Program-made: the position numbers and the translations under genes
Part shown: positions 22,232-34,105 of the stretch, piece by piece
Layout of the letters: each line of letters starts with the position of its first letter
How positions within the stretch are numbered: position 1 is the first letter of the stretch
Assembly: GCA_019828595.1 (NCBI GenBank)
Contig: JAHQRK010000017.1
Span: 744,001-808,000 of the forward strand
Origin: Aphanomyces cochlioides
Taxonomy: Eukaryota; Oomycota; Saprolegniomycetes; Saprolegniales; Verrucalvaceae
Direction: 5' to 3'
DNA: 64,000 nucleotides
Notes under the pieces: model-generated
Databases searched by the model: none
Told to the model about the DNA's origin: nothing
The model's input: the letters and a program-made list of their open reading frames with translations, nothing else

Positions 22232-23725
22232 ATGCTTCTCCAACACTTGGACGAATGCGTCGTCCAAATGCGGGCCTGTGCAGAAAAGGTAAGCTCCGAG
22301 CATGTCTAAAAGAAGATTTAGTCGTATTGTAGCTTCGATCGTCGAAAGTCGTGCTCTCATCGGCTCTCCTGGACATGAAAACGCGAGACGTCCCACAGAT
22401 TTCTGTGGCATGTCCTACGAGTTGCAGGCGTTGATATTGATAATTGGATGTGTAGAAAAGCCGCCTTGTCTTTGACGTAGAAGAAAAGGAGCAAGAATTA
22501 TTGGAGAAGAACAAACGCAAGTTTGAAGCATTAGCGAAACAAGGTATTTACTGGCTTGATGGAGCAGTGTCTAATTTTCACGTAGCGGAAGATCAAATTG
22601 AGAAATTGATGGCGGAAAAGAAGCAGCTTGAGCATGAACTTCGCCGACAGTCTCAACAATTTCGTGAAGTTGTAGAAGAAAGAGATGCAGACGTTCAGGT
22701 AAACGAATGGCGTCGTAAAGTTTCATGTAACGTTGCATTCGAAGATTGAGTACAATAAAATGCTTAGCGAGCTCAACGATCATTTGGAAGATGCAAAACA
22801 AGTAAGCTTGATATGGCATAGAAAAACCATTAACTTTATATTTGCAGCAACTGGACTCAGCAATTCAATTGCGAGACTCCAAGTTAGACCTTGTGAAAGA
22901 CATACCCTCAACTTCACACTCTTTGGCAACCGAAGCTGACCTCCACGAGTACCAGAAACTTCAGGTAAATCAGTACCGACGATACTGAACACTTCAAACT
23001 GTTCTGCTTTAGCGACAAGTTATTGCCAGGACAAATGAAGTCAATGAATTACAAGCTGAATTTCAAGCGCTCGAGGAAGAACTTGCACGTCCTCTCAAGC
23101 GAAAAGCTGATGTTTTGGAGTCAATACCGGATGCACAAGAAAGAGGCAAACCAGAAATTCACTTCCATTCGTAATTCGTCCGATAGATGCTGAAGAGTGT
23201 ACCAAACTCCAAGAAGAAATTAAATTACTCGCACAGACCGAAGTCAACCTGAAAGACCAAGTAAGATTTCTCGGCGAGTCGTTCTGTACGTATTTCGTTC
23301 AGGTTAACCAACGGCGATTACTCGACATTCAACGCGCAGAAAATGAAAAGATGCAGCGAGAAATTCAAGAGGTACCCATGCCTCTCAATTATTTCTTATT
23401 TCCCATTTTCCGCAGTTGGAACAGGAAACAACCAACATGCAAGCAACTTTGGGCCAATTGTCGACACGTTTGCAAGCTCAATTTCGAGTCCTTGCGCCAA
23501 CTTCGACGGCTGGTGCACTTTTAACTCGTCTCCATTCGTTGGTGTCAAACTCATCTGCGGCCATTCCGTTGTCCGAATTCCTTCATGTAAATCTATCTGC
23601 TGCTAGGCGAGTGACTGTATTTTCTGTAGATGAGTCCAAATCATGAAGAAGGTATGCGCGCTGTCGAACTACTCGCCGAGATTGGCATCCTTAAGCTGGA
23701 AAACCTGCATCTTGTAAAGCTATAA
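22232..23725 (+). CDS. Multi-exon coiled-coil protein, unknown function
   Basis: ATG 22232 opens MLLQHLDECVVQMRACAEK, then a GTAAGC donor. Later exons carry long coiled-coil segments: EEKEQELLEKNKRKFEALAK, EKLMAEKKQLEHELRRQSQQ, EYNKMLSELNDHLEDAKQ, ARTNEVNELQAEFQALEEEL, TKLQEEIKLLAQTEVNLKDQ and RAENEKMQREIQE. The C-terminus (TRLQAQFRVLAPTSTAGALL, MSPNHEEGMRAVELLAEIG) ends at TAA 23723-23725. At least seven introns of 40-55 bp are needed. One junction near 23160 needs a phase change with no obvious intron. Layout suggests a structural, centrosomal or kinetochore-type protein, but I cannot name it. Its promoter is shared with the CDK. Confidence 0.6.
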
Positions 23726-23896
23726 ACATAAGACATCGCGACAGCGTGCAAATGTTCAGTCATGTTCTGTGTCAATGAAGCGCAGCTAGATACTAGAAAC
23801 TCAATCAAGGTCACATGAGAAAGAAATATTTTGCATGAACTACACACATGAAGGAAATCATTCACTAAGGAGAGAAGCGCCTCAAGGATCATGAAG

Positions 23897-24114
23897 TTTT
23901 CCGCAACACGAAGTCTTGGAGTATATTAAAGTTTTGGTTGAACTCTCATCGGCGCTTTCTCGGAGGACACACGACACATTCAATATGCAAACATACAAAA
24001 AGAAACACAGGCAATATAAAACAGCCAATTCCCCAATGCCTCAAGAAATATGTAGACTTTTCCGCATCACAAAGTCTTGGAGTATATTAAAGTTTTCTTG
24101 GACTCTCACTGGCA
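23897..24114 (+). repeat. Direct duplication, about 57 bp, 161-bp period
   Basis: The segment starting TTTTCCGCAACACGAAGTCT at 23897 is repeated from 24058 (TTTTCCGCATCACAAAGTCT); both continue through GGAGTATATTAAAGTTTT to a shared CTCTCA. It lies between the coiled-coil gene and the RPL12 3' end. No coding potential is evident. Confidence 0.6.
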
Positions 24115-24230
24115 TTGGGGTAGGATGGAAATACAAAAGGAAAGCGGTAGAGGCGGATGATTGCTGCTGCTGCCAAAACTTGGATAAGACACAATACACA
24201 CCATCGAAGAGTCCCTCTTGTTCTTTGAAC

Positions 24231-24728
24231 TTAGTTTTCTGGAATGTCAAGTTCACCTTCGGTAATGCGGCGTTGGATTTCAGTTGGGGCTTCACCGTTG
24301 ACAGTGCATCCAAGCGAGTTGGCCGTGCCGAGCATTTCCTTAACGGTACCAGCCAAAGTGCGGGCCATGGAGCGGTTGCGCATCGTGCGGGCAATGTCAA
24401 TCACGACATCCAAAGTCAAGTTGCCATCGTGCTTGATGTTCTTGACCTTCTTGCGGTCTCGCGGAGGTTCCTTGAGGGCCTTGACAAGGAGAGACGAGGC
24501 CGAAGGAATCAAAGAGACGGTGGCGACACGGTTGACAATGGTCAACTTGACTGTGACGCTCAAACCCTTCCAGTCTTGTGTGGCCTTGCAAATATCTTCA
24601 CCGACCTTCTTGGGGGAAAGACCAAGAGGACCGACCTTAGGGGCCAACGCAGACGCAGGCGCGATTTCACCACCGGTCGTACGCAAGACAACAATCTTTT
24701 CTTCGCCTGCAGGAGGAGGAGGAGCCAT
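24231..24728 (-). CDS. RPL12: 60S ribosomal protein L12 (uL11)
   Basis: A component of the ribosomal GTPase-associated centre that binds 28S rRNA near the P stalk. Intronless, ATG 24728 to stop at 24231, 165 residues, the normal family length. It begins [20 protein letters not shown] and includes the uL11 signatures [20 protein letters not shown] and [17 protein letters not shown]. The C-terminal RNA-binding half contains [20 protein letters not shown] and [19 protein letters not shown]. The family usually starts MPPK; the Pro-rich start with an added acidic pair is a small variation. Confidence 0.97.
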   Translation of the reverse strand: MAPPPPAGEEKIVVLRTTGGEIAPASALAPKVGPLGLSPKKVGEDICKATQDWKGLSVTVKLTIVNRVATVSLIPSASSLLVKALKEPPRDRKKVKNIKHDGNLTLDVVIDIARTMRNRSMARTLAGTVKEMLGTANSLGCTVNGEAPTEIQRRITEGELDIPEN

Positions 24729-24819
24729 GGGGAACTAGGAGAGACTGATGGCACAAATTCCAGAATGCTTTTGCAAGGCGCTCCTCTTTTGGTTGGTCAC
24801 TGCGAGCCAGCCAAACCGA

Positions 24820-24832
24820 CCAATCAAATTGG
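24820..24832. promoter_or_regulatory. Inverted CCAAT pair upstream of RPL12
   Basis: CCAATCAAATTGG, two CCAAT boxes facing each other, lies 92 bp upstream of the RPL12 ATG. A plausible NF-Y site; position and sequence are the only evidence. Confidence 0.4.
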
Positions 24833-24842
24833 AGCAAAATCT

Positions 24843-25611
24843 ACAAAAATATTGTGAAAAACTGACCTCTTTTTATGAAAATTTGGTCAAATATTCACAA
24901 GAAGTCACAAATTGAACAATAATTGAATACTGAACTCAATATATTTTCAAAGTATTTTCAGTCGGAATGGGTATTTATTGTCCAAGCAACCAAAGCATGA
25001 CATGAGAGGAACAGGGAAACATTTTGAGCGATGGCTTGTTAATCCTCAGCGATGAGCATTAATATGGCGAGAAGTAGATCGAGAGAAGAGATTTCATTAT
25101 TCGTGAGTCAAATCTGGAGTAAGACTGGACAAAGCACAACCCAACTATAAGGTTTGTCCTCGAGGATAATAATCTCAATCAGCCAGGGGATATTGTATTG
25201 GAACAGCAAGTTCGAGTAGGGATCAATATCTGCTTAACTTATAATAATCTATATGATATCGCACTGTGCATCTGAGACGGATGAGCGGGTAAACGCTGCA
25301 GAGAGGGTTTATAAACTCAGATTATACCTAAATATAACTTTGACGCTGTGGAGATGCTCTTAAGTGCAAAGAAACAACGGACCATTCTCTCATGTCCTTC
25401 AGTGATTCGCGAGCCATTTAAAGTCTCTCTCACAAGCGAGCATTGCTGTCGCTAAAGATCATAACAGCGGTATATCTCATGAAGTCTGCACAGTTCTGAA
25501 GTACATTTGCCATTTCAATATATTGCAATTTTCATTGAATATATTTATTTTACAGAGTGGATAAAAATATATTTATAGTGGTCAACAAGATCGGGAAAGG
25601 GCACGCATCGC
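24843..25611. other. AT-rich intergenic region, no gene seen
   Basis: About 770 bp without a coding-like frame on either strand and no RNA structure I could recognise. It presumably holds the promoters of the flanking divergent genes. Confidence 0.5.
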
Positions 25612-28600
25612 ATGTGGTGGATCTTCCTCCGAGAACCGACAAAAGACACCGCAAAAGAAACACCGACAACTCCCCGGAGCTTGAATTATCAGCGAGACCG
25701 TGATTACAGCAGGAAAGCCCGACTATGGGCTATAATTAAGTCGTGGAGATATGGTATTCTTCGCAAGAAGGAGAAGCATGATCCTTATCGATTTACCGAC
25801 AACGAACGAGATGTCAAGCACATGTATGAAGTATGATGGCATAAGTCTTACTTCGAGATTTCAGAAATTTAAATGTAGGAATCACTGTTTTTGCACGATG
25901 TATTGCGATCTTCTTGTCCTGGTGATCAACGACTCGACTTCGTCCGATTTATCTACCAACAAGCAATCCGGCAGGACACCGAATACGCCATGACGGCCTG
26001 CTTCGATCGTCAAGTAACACAGCGTGTAATGTCTTGCTGAACAATGCATCTGAAGAATAGAACTATGTTGCATCATGCAGTTCTGAACAATTGGGATATT
26101 GATGATATCGCATGGGCAGTTGATCTCTATCCCGATGCTGTGTCAATGAAGGATTGCGACGTAGAGTTCTCATATGTGGTTATTCTTAATAATTGCCAGG
26201 GATTTTCTCCACTGACGTACGCAACTTTGAATTCAAGGCGCGACGAAATAATACTTCGGCTGGCAGTTCCGCTTGCCCAAGCAGTTCGAAGAAAAGCCAA
26301 GGACCTATTTGAGGATGGAAACTATGAAGGCTGCAAGCGAGTACATACCTATTGGCTTTGCTCTTTCATTCATTCTATCTTGCAGCTCTATACCAAAACC
26401 ACTCAAGAATATCTAAGCTGTGTCCCCCATTTCGATCATACTGTCGTTGAGGTAAGCTGCCTGGGGCTTCTTGGAAATTACAAGAATGCAGGATGCCAGT
26501 TCACTTGATGCAAAATCTGCGTCGGAGCAGATAGAAGGAATGTGGAGAGATTTCATATCCGTGTGGGGGCACTTCGGTACGCCTTCAATTCCATAATTTT
26601 AACCAGTCCATCGTAGATCCGCCTCTTGTCGTGGTGGATTTACCATCAAAACTTCGAGTCACGTTGGGCGCACAGGTTTCTCTTTCAATCCAAGCAAAAG
26701 GAGAGCCATTAAGCTATCAATGGTTTTACAACGACGTCAAAGTTGAGAATTGCACTTCAGACACGATGGATGTCACCAGCAGCGCCATACCAGAGGATGC
26801 AGGACACTATGTTTGCGAGCTCACTAACTGGAAAGGAACTGTCAGGTCAACGACTGTGTCGCTCATCGTGCTCGGTACCTCCTTGTATATGCCTTCCAGA
26901 TTATGTTCGCTGGGCTGTAGATGATTCTATCGTGATTGACCCTAGCACACGATATTACCGATCAACGCCACTTGAAGACCACGAAACACTCTTCAACGTC
27001 AACGCATCCATCGGAGGAGTACTCGACGTCCACGGAATTCAGATTTTTGTTCATCCATTCAGTTTCGACGTATACGATCTATTCGACACGAATTTGGCTA
27101 CGACTAGTGGCATTGACATTGTTGTGGGGATTGTTAGATATCCTAAACTGGCCTCTCTTCCATCACACAATTTAAGATTTGTCAGTTCTTTGGTATATTT
27201 ATCACCCACGGATGTCGATCCTTTTACCCCACCATGGACATGCCGTATACCGCATTCTTCAACTGATATTGCCTCTGTGGCAGTGTTACAGCTCGTTCCC
27301 ATTGATTCTGAAGGCACTTTGGACTTTCAAGTAGTTCCAACTGAGCGGTATAGGTACGCTGCTCCCGTAGAACAACCTCGTGTAATCCTGTTGAAGGGTG
27401 TCGGACACATTTGTCGATATTGATTTAATTCGACTTGGTACTTTCGTCGTCGTCCAAAGTGGCTCGAATGTTGAATCGACTCTGGCATGCAGAGAAAGGG
27501 TAATATCCATTGTGTTTCCAGTACTTTGTGCCAGCCAACTAGATGTCATTATACGTGTATGCACTGAATTCTATTTCCATGGGGGTCGATCAAGTAGAAT
27601 TAGAAATGTGGCTCTCTCCGACTCGCTCGGACTGCTGCCATTATACTGTCAACAAGAATCTTATTGGGACCCTTCCAGTGGCACTACAGCAGGACACGTC
27701 ATCCCTCAAGATATTAATTGAAGACACAACCCATTGTATGTCTGTTGCAACAGGTCAGTCGAGCTTTCTGGGAAACATTCGATGTAATTTGGGCAAAACC
27801 CAAACAAATTGTGGTTTTGGTTTCGCTTGTCTTGAACTGGATATTTGCGTCGGTGAAACAAAACATTCACATAACATCATTTTACCACTCATTTACGGAG
27901 GTAATTATGTCGTCCTTTTCGTCACGAGGGATAATACTTTTTTCAGAAGCCCAGACGGTTCTAGGATGTGAGCTCGTAAATCACGACTCGAATTGCATTC
28001 AACTTGCTTGGAATTCTAATGCTTCACCAAATCTTGTGCCTGCCTATTTTGTTGTTGAAATGGCAATATTTTCGAAAACATTTTGGGACCGATACAATGC
28101 AGTCTGGTGGTTTGACAGGTACATTTTGTAATATTACTCCTGCAAGACGATGACTTGCCCAGAGGAAATTTGTCTGTTGTGAACAGAATGTACAAAGTGG
28201 CGCACATGGGCATGGACACTCAAGTAGCAATTTCGACCAATGTGCACGCTGCATCGATCCGAATTGCATCTTGCAACCTTGACACGTTTGGAGACTACAG
28301 TGACAATATTCTTATCACCCCCGGTATAAAAGAATTCTGAATGAATGGTGTACAACTTGTGATTAGATACATTAGCCGAAGCCATAAATCGCGATGAGAA
28401 ACGGGTACAAATTCCTTTCGAAGACATATCAATGCTACTTAACGACAACCAACTAGCCTTGGAGGAAATGATTTCGCAAGTTTACACGAGCACTTCATTT
28501 TATGCTATTTACGGCATGTCTACATCTTCTCTTGCGTCAATTGTATCATATCTGGAATCAAAACGGAAAATTCATCGAGCTATGAACTATGGCGTCGTCT

Positions 28601-29652
28601 TGCTGCTGTTAGGATTGGAAATTTTGGTGCAAAAAACGTCAAATGCAGTTCTCTTTCATCGCGAGTTGTGTTTGGAATTTGTTTCTCCCTTTGCTTTGGC
28701 CAGTAGACTGACACCAGGTAACTTTCATATTTAGTCAAATTAATATTCTTTGAAGCTTTGGATTTCAATTTCCAGCAAGCCAAGTATGTTGTAAATGACA
28801 TGCATATTGCGCTTCAGGTTGAGATCTTCTGTTTTCTTCATGGCTGAAATAACCTAGGATATGTTTACCTTGATCCAGAAATGCTTTTCGCCGGGTTGGT
28901 TTTGCAGGTCTATTCTATCCTTTCACCGTGAACTATCGTGATGTCTTTCTTAGGTTTCTCGTTGCAGATGCGGCAAAACTGCATGAATCGTTTTCGACTA
29001 CTCTCGAGACATTGGTGACAAAGTGCCACAAACATCCCCTCTTTGACTCAGAAGCTGCTCGAGGCTTGCTGTCGTACTGGGAAAATCGTCGCCACGTTGT
29101 TGATGCTGTAAAACGAACGGACAAAGACAATTTGCGCCAACTGCATGCATGGAGTGTACTCAGGCATCCAAACTATGATAGGATTACTGCATTGCAGTAT
29201 TTCTCCTCAACCTTTCAGGTTTCATTGATCTCGTGTACTTCTAACTTTAATTTATATAGACTGATATGATGGACGAATTGCAAAGCGACGCTATCTCTGA
29301 CGTTTGCGCAAAATTGCAAGAAGAAAATACACTCAAGAAGCGTCTTATACACATCTCTCCAGTCCCAAACGAAATGATTCCATACACATCATCCATTTCT
29401 GTCTGTTTCGATGGATCTGTGATTTCGGTAGACTGCCTCCGATTCTTCACAATCAAGAACACTTTGCTCAAAGTGCGCGTCAACGGAGATGTCACATTTG
29501 ATGCCGTCACGCGCTGTGTTACATTTACACCGACTGTCGCGCTCGAGGCTCGGTCGACATTCAAGGTCAAACTCAGGGCTGAAGCTGTTTCCTCTGTCTA
29601 TGGTCCACTGAGAGCCACGATGAAGTACTCATTTACTACGAAACCCAAATAG
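25612..29652 (+). CDS. Large ankyrin / Ig-like / ZU5-like protein
   Basis: From ATG 25612 (MWWIFLREPTKDTAKETP) the exons can be chained by GT-AG introns of about 45-60 bp. The first junction is MYE to ESLFLHDVLRSSCPGDQ. Ankyrin-like helices follow (TMLHHAVLNNWDIDDIAWAV, GFSPLTYATLNSRRDEIILR). Next is an I-set Ig-like domain (VTLGAQVSLSIQAKGEPLSY, QWFYNDV, EDAGHYVCELTN), which keeps the DxGxYxC strand but lacks the first cysteine. Then comes a region resembling ZU5 (IGGVLDVHGIQIFVHP, SSLVYLSP, PPWTCRIPHS). The C-terminus (VRVNGDVTFDAVTRCVTFTP ... FTTKPK) resembles a bacterial-type Ig-like (Big_5/SbsA) fold. There is no signal peptide or obvious TM segment, so it is probably cytoplasmic. Some exon joins between 27.4 and 28.9 kb are uncertain; two adjacent genes cannot be excluded. 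Confidence 0.6.
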
Positions 29653-30136
29653 GACAGATTGCGTTATATGTTTATCCATTCAACTCCTGCATCATGAGAT
29701 CCATTCGTTCTAATGATATCCATGGCTTGCTTTCTTTCGGGTCAAGCTGGTCATTCTTGACCATCTGGCTGTCAAGTTCAAAAATCCCTCGATTAAATAC
29801 GGATAGGATTTGAATTCCACGTAAATTCGCCCTGTTTTATTCAAAAAATTATATGAATCAATTTTGTACTTATCTTGCTATTTGTATGATTTATCAACAA
29901 AATTCAATTATTTATCCTTAGATTTAACCCAATGAATAATATATCTTACGTTCAGAATGCAGTTTTATTCAATTGATAAATTAATTTTGTTGTGGAATTT
30001 CTACTTTTCATACTAAAATCAAGTATAAGATTCTAATTTCTTATACTAGGCGGACTTAATAAAGTCGTACGGACTTGGGTGCTTTTGTGTCTCCTGAGGA
30101 TTGATCTCTCATTTGAACTTTTGCGCAATCGAAAGC
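29653..30136. other. AT-rich intergenic region and HAL promoter
   Basis: No coding-like frame. Strongly AT-rich with several ATTTATC/GATAAAT stretches. A 12-bp sequence GACTTAATAAAG at 30053-30064 recurs just after the HAL stop (31873-31884). Confidence 0.5.
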
Positions 30137-31867
30137 ATGAGCGCTGTTGCCGACGTGGTTGTATTGGATGGCTCTTCCCTGGAAACTCAAGACTTGGTCC
30201 TCCTTTCGAAGGGAAATACCAAGCTTGAATTGAGCGAAGACGCGTGGGAAAAAGTCAAGAGCGGCCGCGATGTCGTTGACAACATCCTCAAGGAGAAAAA
30301 AGTCGCCTACGGCATCAACACCGGTTTTGGGCTCTTCTCCAACGTCGTCATCTCCGAAGACAAGTTGATAGAATTGCAAGAAAATTTGATTCGATCCCAT
30401 TCGTCTGGTGTTGGCACTCCACTCTCTCCATCGGCGACTCGCATGCTTTTGGCGCTTCGTATCAATGTGCTCGCCAAGGGTCATTCGGGCATCAGTGTCG
30501 ACACATTGAAGCAACTCGTCGATGCTTTCAATGCCGATTGCTTGTCCGTCGTTCCTGAAAAAGGCACGGTCGGTGCATCAGGTGATCTTGCTCCATTGGC
30601 ACATTTGGCGCTTGGTATGATGGGCGAAGGCAAAATGTGGGACACTCGCGACAACAATACCATCAAGGACGCTGCTGAAGTTCTTGCCAGCCGAGGTCTT
30701 CGTCCTGTCCAGCTCAAGGCTAAGGAAGGATTGGCCATGATCAACGGAACTCAGCTTATCACGTCGATTGGTTGTGAAGCCGTTGTTCGAGCCGCCAACG
30801 TTGCCGACTGCGCTGATATTGCTGTAGCCCTCTCTCTTGAAGTCCTAAAGGGTACAGTCAATGCCTTCCATCCTCGAATTCACGAAGTCCGCCCTCATCG
30901 CGGCCAACAACTCGTCGCCGGCCGTATTCGTGCCTTGCTTCAAGCCGACCGACCATCTGAGCTCTTCCGTAGCCACAACTACGAAGGCAAAGTTCAAGAT
31001 GCTTACACTCTTCGATGCGCTCCACAAGTCCACGGCATTGTCCACGACACGATTGAATTTGTCCGCAATATTATCACGGTCGAAATGAACTCCGCGACGG
31101 ACAACCCGATGGTGTTTGTTGGCCCCGCTGAAGTCTCGACCGATGCGACTCCCATTCGTAAAGCACAAGAAGAAACGTCGAGTGAAGCACCTGCCACATT
31201 GTCGGAAGCGCAAGAAGAAATTGCTCGACTCAAGCAACTTTTGGCCGACAAGCACGAAGCGACCTCGATGAAGCGCATCTCGGATACGTTTTACCGTGGT
31301 GGCGGTGGTTTTGTCATCTCTGGCGGCAATTTCCATGGCGAATACCCAGCTAAAGCTTTGGATTTCCTCGCCATTGGTGTCCACGAGCTTGCTGCCATCA
31401 GTGAGCGCCGTATTGAGCGTTTGGTCAATCCCAACTTGAGCGGCATGCCAGCCTTTCTCGTTGCCGAAGGTGGCCTCCATTCTGGTTTTATGATTGCGCA
31501 CTGTACATCGGCGGCTCTCGTGTCTGAAAACAAAGTCCTCTGCCATCCGTCGTCAGTCGATTCGTTGTCGACCTCTGGGAGCAAGGAAGATCACGTCTCG
31601 ATGGGCGGTTGGGCAGCCAGAAAAGCGCTGACAGTCGTCTCGCACGTCGAAACTGTGATTGCCATCGAGCTCATGTGTGCCTGCCAAGCACTGGAATTCC
31701 AACGACCACTCAAGACCACCGATGCCCTTGAAGCAGTCTACGCTCTGGTGCGTACGCGCGTCGCGCCACTTGACAAAGATCGCTTCATCGCACCAGATAT
31801 TGACGCTATCGTCGACTTGATCCGCTCAGGGGCAATCGTCCAAGCTGTCGCTCCTTTCTTGCATTAA
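30137..31867 (+). CDS. HAL: Histidine ammonia-lyase
   Basis: Converts L-histidine to urocanate and ammonia, the first step of histidine breakdown. Intronless, 576 residues from ATG 30137. The N-terminus carries [18 protein letters not shown] and [16 protein letters not shown]. The MIO prosthetic group forms from the Ala-Ser-Gly in [15 protein letters not shown] (about residues 145-150). Other active-site blocks are [51 protein letters not shown] and [12 protein letters not shown]. The histidine-type PQVHG and RPHRGQ blocks favour HAL over phenylalanine ammonia-lyase. Residues about 330-378 form a charged, helical insert ([20 protein letters not shown]) that bacterial enzymes lack. An AATAAA sits just past the stop. 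Confidence 0.95.
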   Translation: MSAVADVVVLDGSSLETQDLVLLSKGNTKLELSEDAWEKVKSGRDVVDNILKEKKVAYGINTGFGLFSNVVISEDKLIELQENLIRSHSSGVGTPLSPSATRMLLALRINVLAKGHSGISVDTLKQLVDAFNADCLSVVPEKGTVGASGDLAPLAHLALGMMGEGKMWDTRDNNTIKDAAEVLASRGLRPVQLKAKEGLAMINGTQLITSIGCEAVVRAANVADCADIAVALSLEVLKGTVNAFHPRIHEVRPHRGQQLVAGRIRALLQADRPSELFRSHNYEGKVQDAYTLRCAPQVHGIVHDTIEFVRNIITVEMNSATDNPMVFVGPAEVSTDATPIRKAQEETSSEAPATLSEAQEEIARLKQLLADKHEATSMKRISDTFYRGGGGFVISGGNFHGEYPAKALDFLAIGVHELAAISERRIERLVNPNLSGMPAFLVAEGGLHSGFMIAHCTSAALVSENKVLCHPSSVDSLSTSGSKEDHVSMGGWAARKALTVVSHVETVIAIELMCACQALEFQRPLKTTDALEAVYALVRTRVAPLDKDRFIAPDIDAIVDLIRSGAIVQAVAPFLH

Positions 31868-31909
31868 ATCCAGACTTAATAAAGCATTCTGCGTCGTGTC
31901 CCAAGTAAT

Positions 31910-33875
31910 ATGCCACTTGAAAACATGCAACCGGCGTCCAAAGCGCGAGCAACAGCATTTGTCGTCTTGGCAACGTCCATGAGCATAGCCAGCGCCTCGA
32001 CAGACATGGAGTACGTCTTACTCGGCGCTTACGGCGTCGTGATGGTCCTTATCGTCGCTTGCGGGTTGTATAACCTCTTGCATTACCATCGTCCGTCAGC
32101 TCCATCCATGAGCATCCTGCCTGGTATTCACGCCGCCACGGATTTATGGACAGAGTTTGCTTGTTCTTGGTAAAACCTGTTGAGCTGACCATATTTGTAC
32201 AGGGAACGACTGGGGGATCTCTGGACATGCGGTATTTGTGCGTTTGCCAACGTCGGCATTCATGGAACATGTTTGCTGTGCGGTTGTGGTCGCGATGACG
32301 AATGTATTGGCCTTGGAAACCACCAGGTCGACGCTGTCAGGTTTGTTTTGATGGCATGGTCGCATTGGTCTGTTTATGAATTCATTGTAGACATCGCCAC
32401 GACTGGATCCGTCAAGAGGATGGCAGCTTTAGAACGATGTCGTTGCCACAGCTGCAATGCGACTTTGCCTTTGTCGGGCAAATTGCACCGTCCTCACGGC
32501 AAGCTACTGGAGTTATGACATGTCTACCCCTTCACACGACACTGCTGAGTCCCTCGCCGGCATTATCGTCACCAATTGATCGAGGGGAGGAAATGAACAT
32601 GGCGACAAAGCCGTTTCCACTCAAACACCAGTGGTGGCTTGAGCAATTGGCATCGATCAAAGACGCGATGAAGAATAAAATCACGCATATTCGTACATCT
32701 CGACGAGATCCAGAGGCCATGGTGCGGAGGATGTGTCGCCGTCTCGCTGCTATGACGGCAGAAGAATTGCATGCGCCGTTGAATATTCGCTTTGAAGGCG
32801 AACCAGGTGTCGATGCAGGCGGTCTTGAGCGAGAATGGTACATGGTTATCTCACTAGCGCTCTTTCATCCATGTCATGGTTTCTTCGCGGAAACGGATGC
32901 CACTCTCAAATCGCTGAGGGTTCATCCACGTGCGGATCCAACGTTGTGCCGCGGCATTGGACGCTTTCTCGGTCGAGCGCTCTACGACGGACATGCCATT
33001 CCAGCGCGACTTGACCATATTTTCTTCAAACTTGTGTTGGGCATTCCTATCAGCCTCAACGATCTTGGCTATGTCCATGCCGACCTGCACCGCGGGTTGA
33101 CGTGGATCTTGACGCATGATCATGTCGAGACTCTTGGACTTGATTTTAGCGTCATGGAGCCTCCTGACGAAATTATCGACTTGATACCACAAGGCCGGAA
33201 CGTTTTAGTCACAGATGCCAACAAGAAAGAATATGTCGCGCTGTATCTCCAGTGGATCTGCGTGAATCGGGTTAGTGCGCCACTGGCTGCGCTAGTTTGT
33301 GGTGTCCACGACGTCTTATCGCCTTCTTTGCTGAGCGTATTTGACCACAAGGAAATGGAGCTGCTCTTGTGTGGTAGCGCTTATCAATTCAATTTCCCGG
33401 CACTTGATATTTCGTCACCGTAGGCAAGCAAGAGATCGACGTTGAGGATTGGAAACAGTTCACGTACGTCGTCGCGTCGAAGAGTGCCATTAAGCCGCAT
33501 GTGATTGCGAAATGGTTTTGGAGCATTCTACGCACTCTAGCTCCAAGTCGTCGCGCCATTCTGCTTCAATTTGTCACGGGCAGCTCTTGTGTACCGCTGC
33601 AAGGATTCCAAGTAATTCACAATTGTCAAAATCGTCCGAGCATTTTCGTCATTCTAGGCGCTCACGAATCGGGACGGGCAAATTTGTCATTTTACTCTGC
33701 GTATTGTGTCAAGAGAAGAGACGATATATCCCGTCGCGCACACGTGTTCCAATCGGTAAATCTTGGCGTCTGCCGTACTTGATGACACCTTGTGGCTAGA
33801 TTGGATCTCCCAGATTATCCCAACAAGGAAATGCTCGAAAATGCTCTTCTCTTGGTAATTTCAACGATTCCATGA
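31910..33875 (+). CDS. HECT-type E3 ubiquitin ligase with RanBP2 zinc finger and N-terminal membrane segments
   Basis: Transfers ubiquitin through a thioester on a catalytic cysteine. ATG 31910; the N-terminus has one or two hydrophobic segments (ATAFVVLATSMSIASAS and YVLLGAYGVVMVLIVACG). A spliced RanBP2-type zinc finger follows, W-x-C-x2-C-x3-N-x6-C-x2-C in LWTCGICAFANVGIHGTCLL. The HECT domain carries LNIRFEGEPGVDAGGLEREW, GIGRFLGRALYDGHAIPARL, GYVHADLHRGLTWIL, GKQEIDVEDWKQFT, AILLQFVTGSSCVPLQGFQ and the catalytic VAHTCSNR (near 33745). A last intron leads to LDLPDYPNKEMLENALLLVI, ending at TGA 33873-33875. The HECT lobe order is normal. The small size (about 600 residues) and membrane anchor are unusual. 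Confidence 0.85.
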
Positions 33876-34105
33876 TTTCCATGAAAGAGCCGTAATGTAG
33901 ATTACATTGATGGACGTCACTGGGTTTTCGCAAGCGTGAAGATACAAAAGAAAACGGATGACGATGACTAGGAGCACCATTTAATCTTGTGTAACGCTTT
34001 GGATTTTTTCTTGTCTTGGAAACCGTCAGCAAATTTTGATTAGCATGGTGGAGGTCGGCGGCAGTCAGAGCCGCACAAGCATAACGAAAATCGTAGGCAT
34101 ACAAC

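Noticed and set aside
24231..24738. Plus-strand 164-codon frame over RPL12
   Set aside because: Shadow of a ribosomal protein gene.
30845..31546. 233-codon minus-strand frame opposite HAL
   Set aside because: Shadow of a conserved enzyme with biased codon use; no motif or start context.
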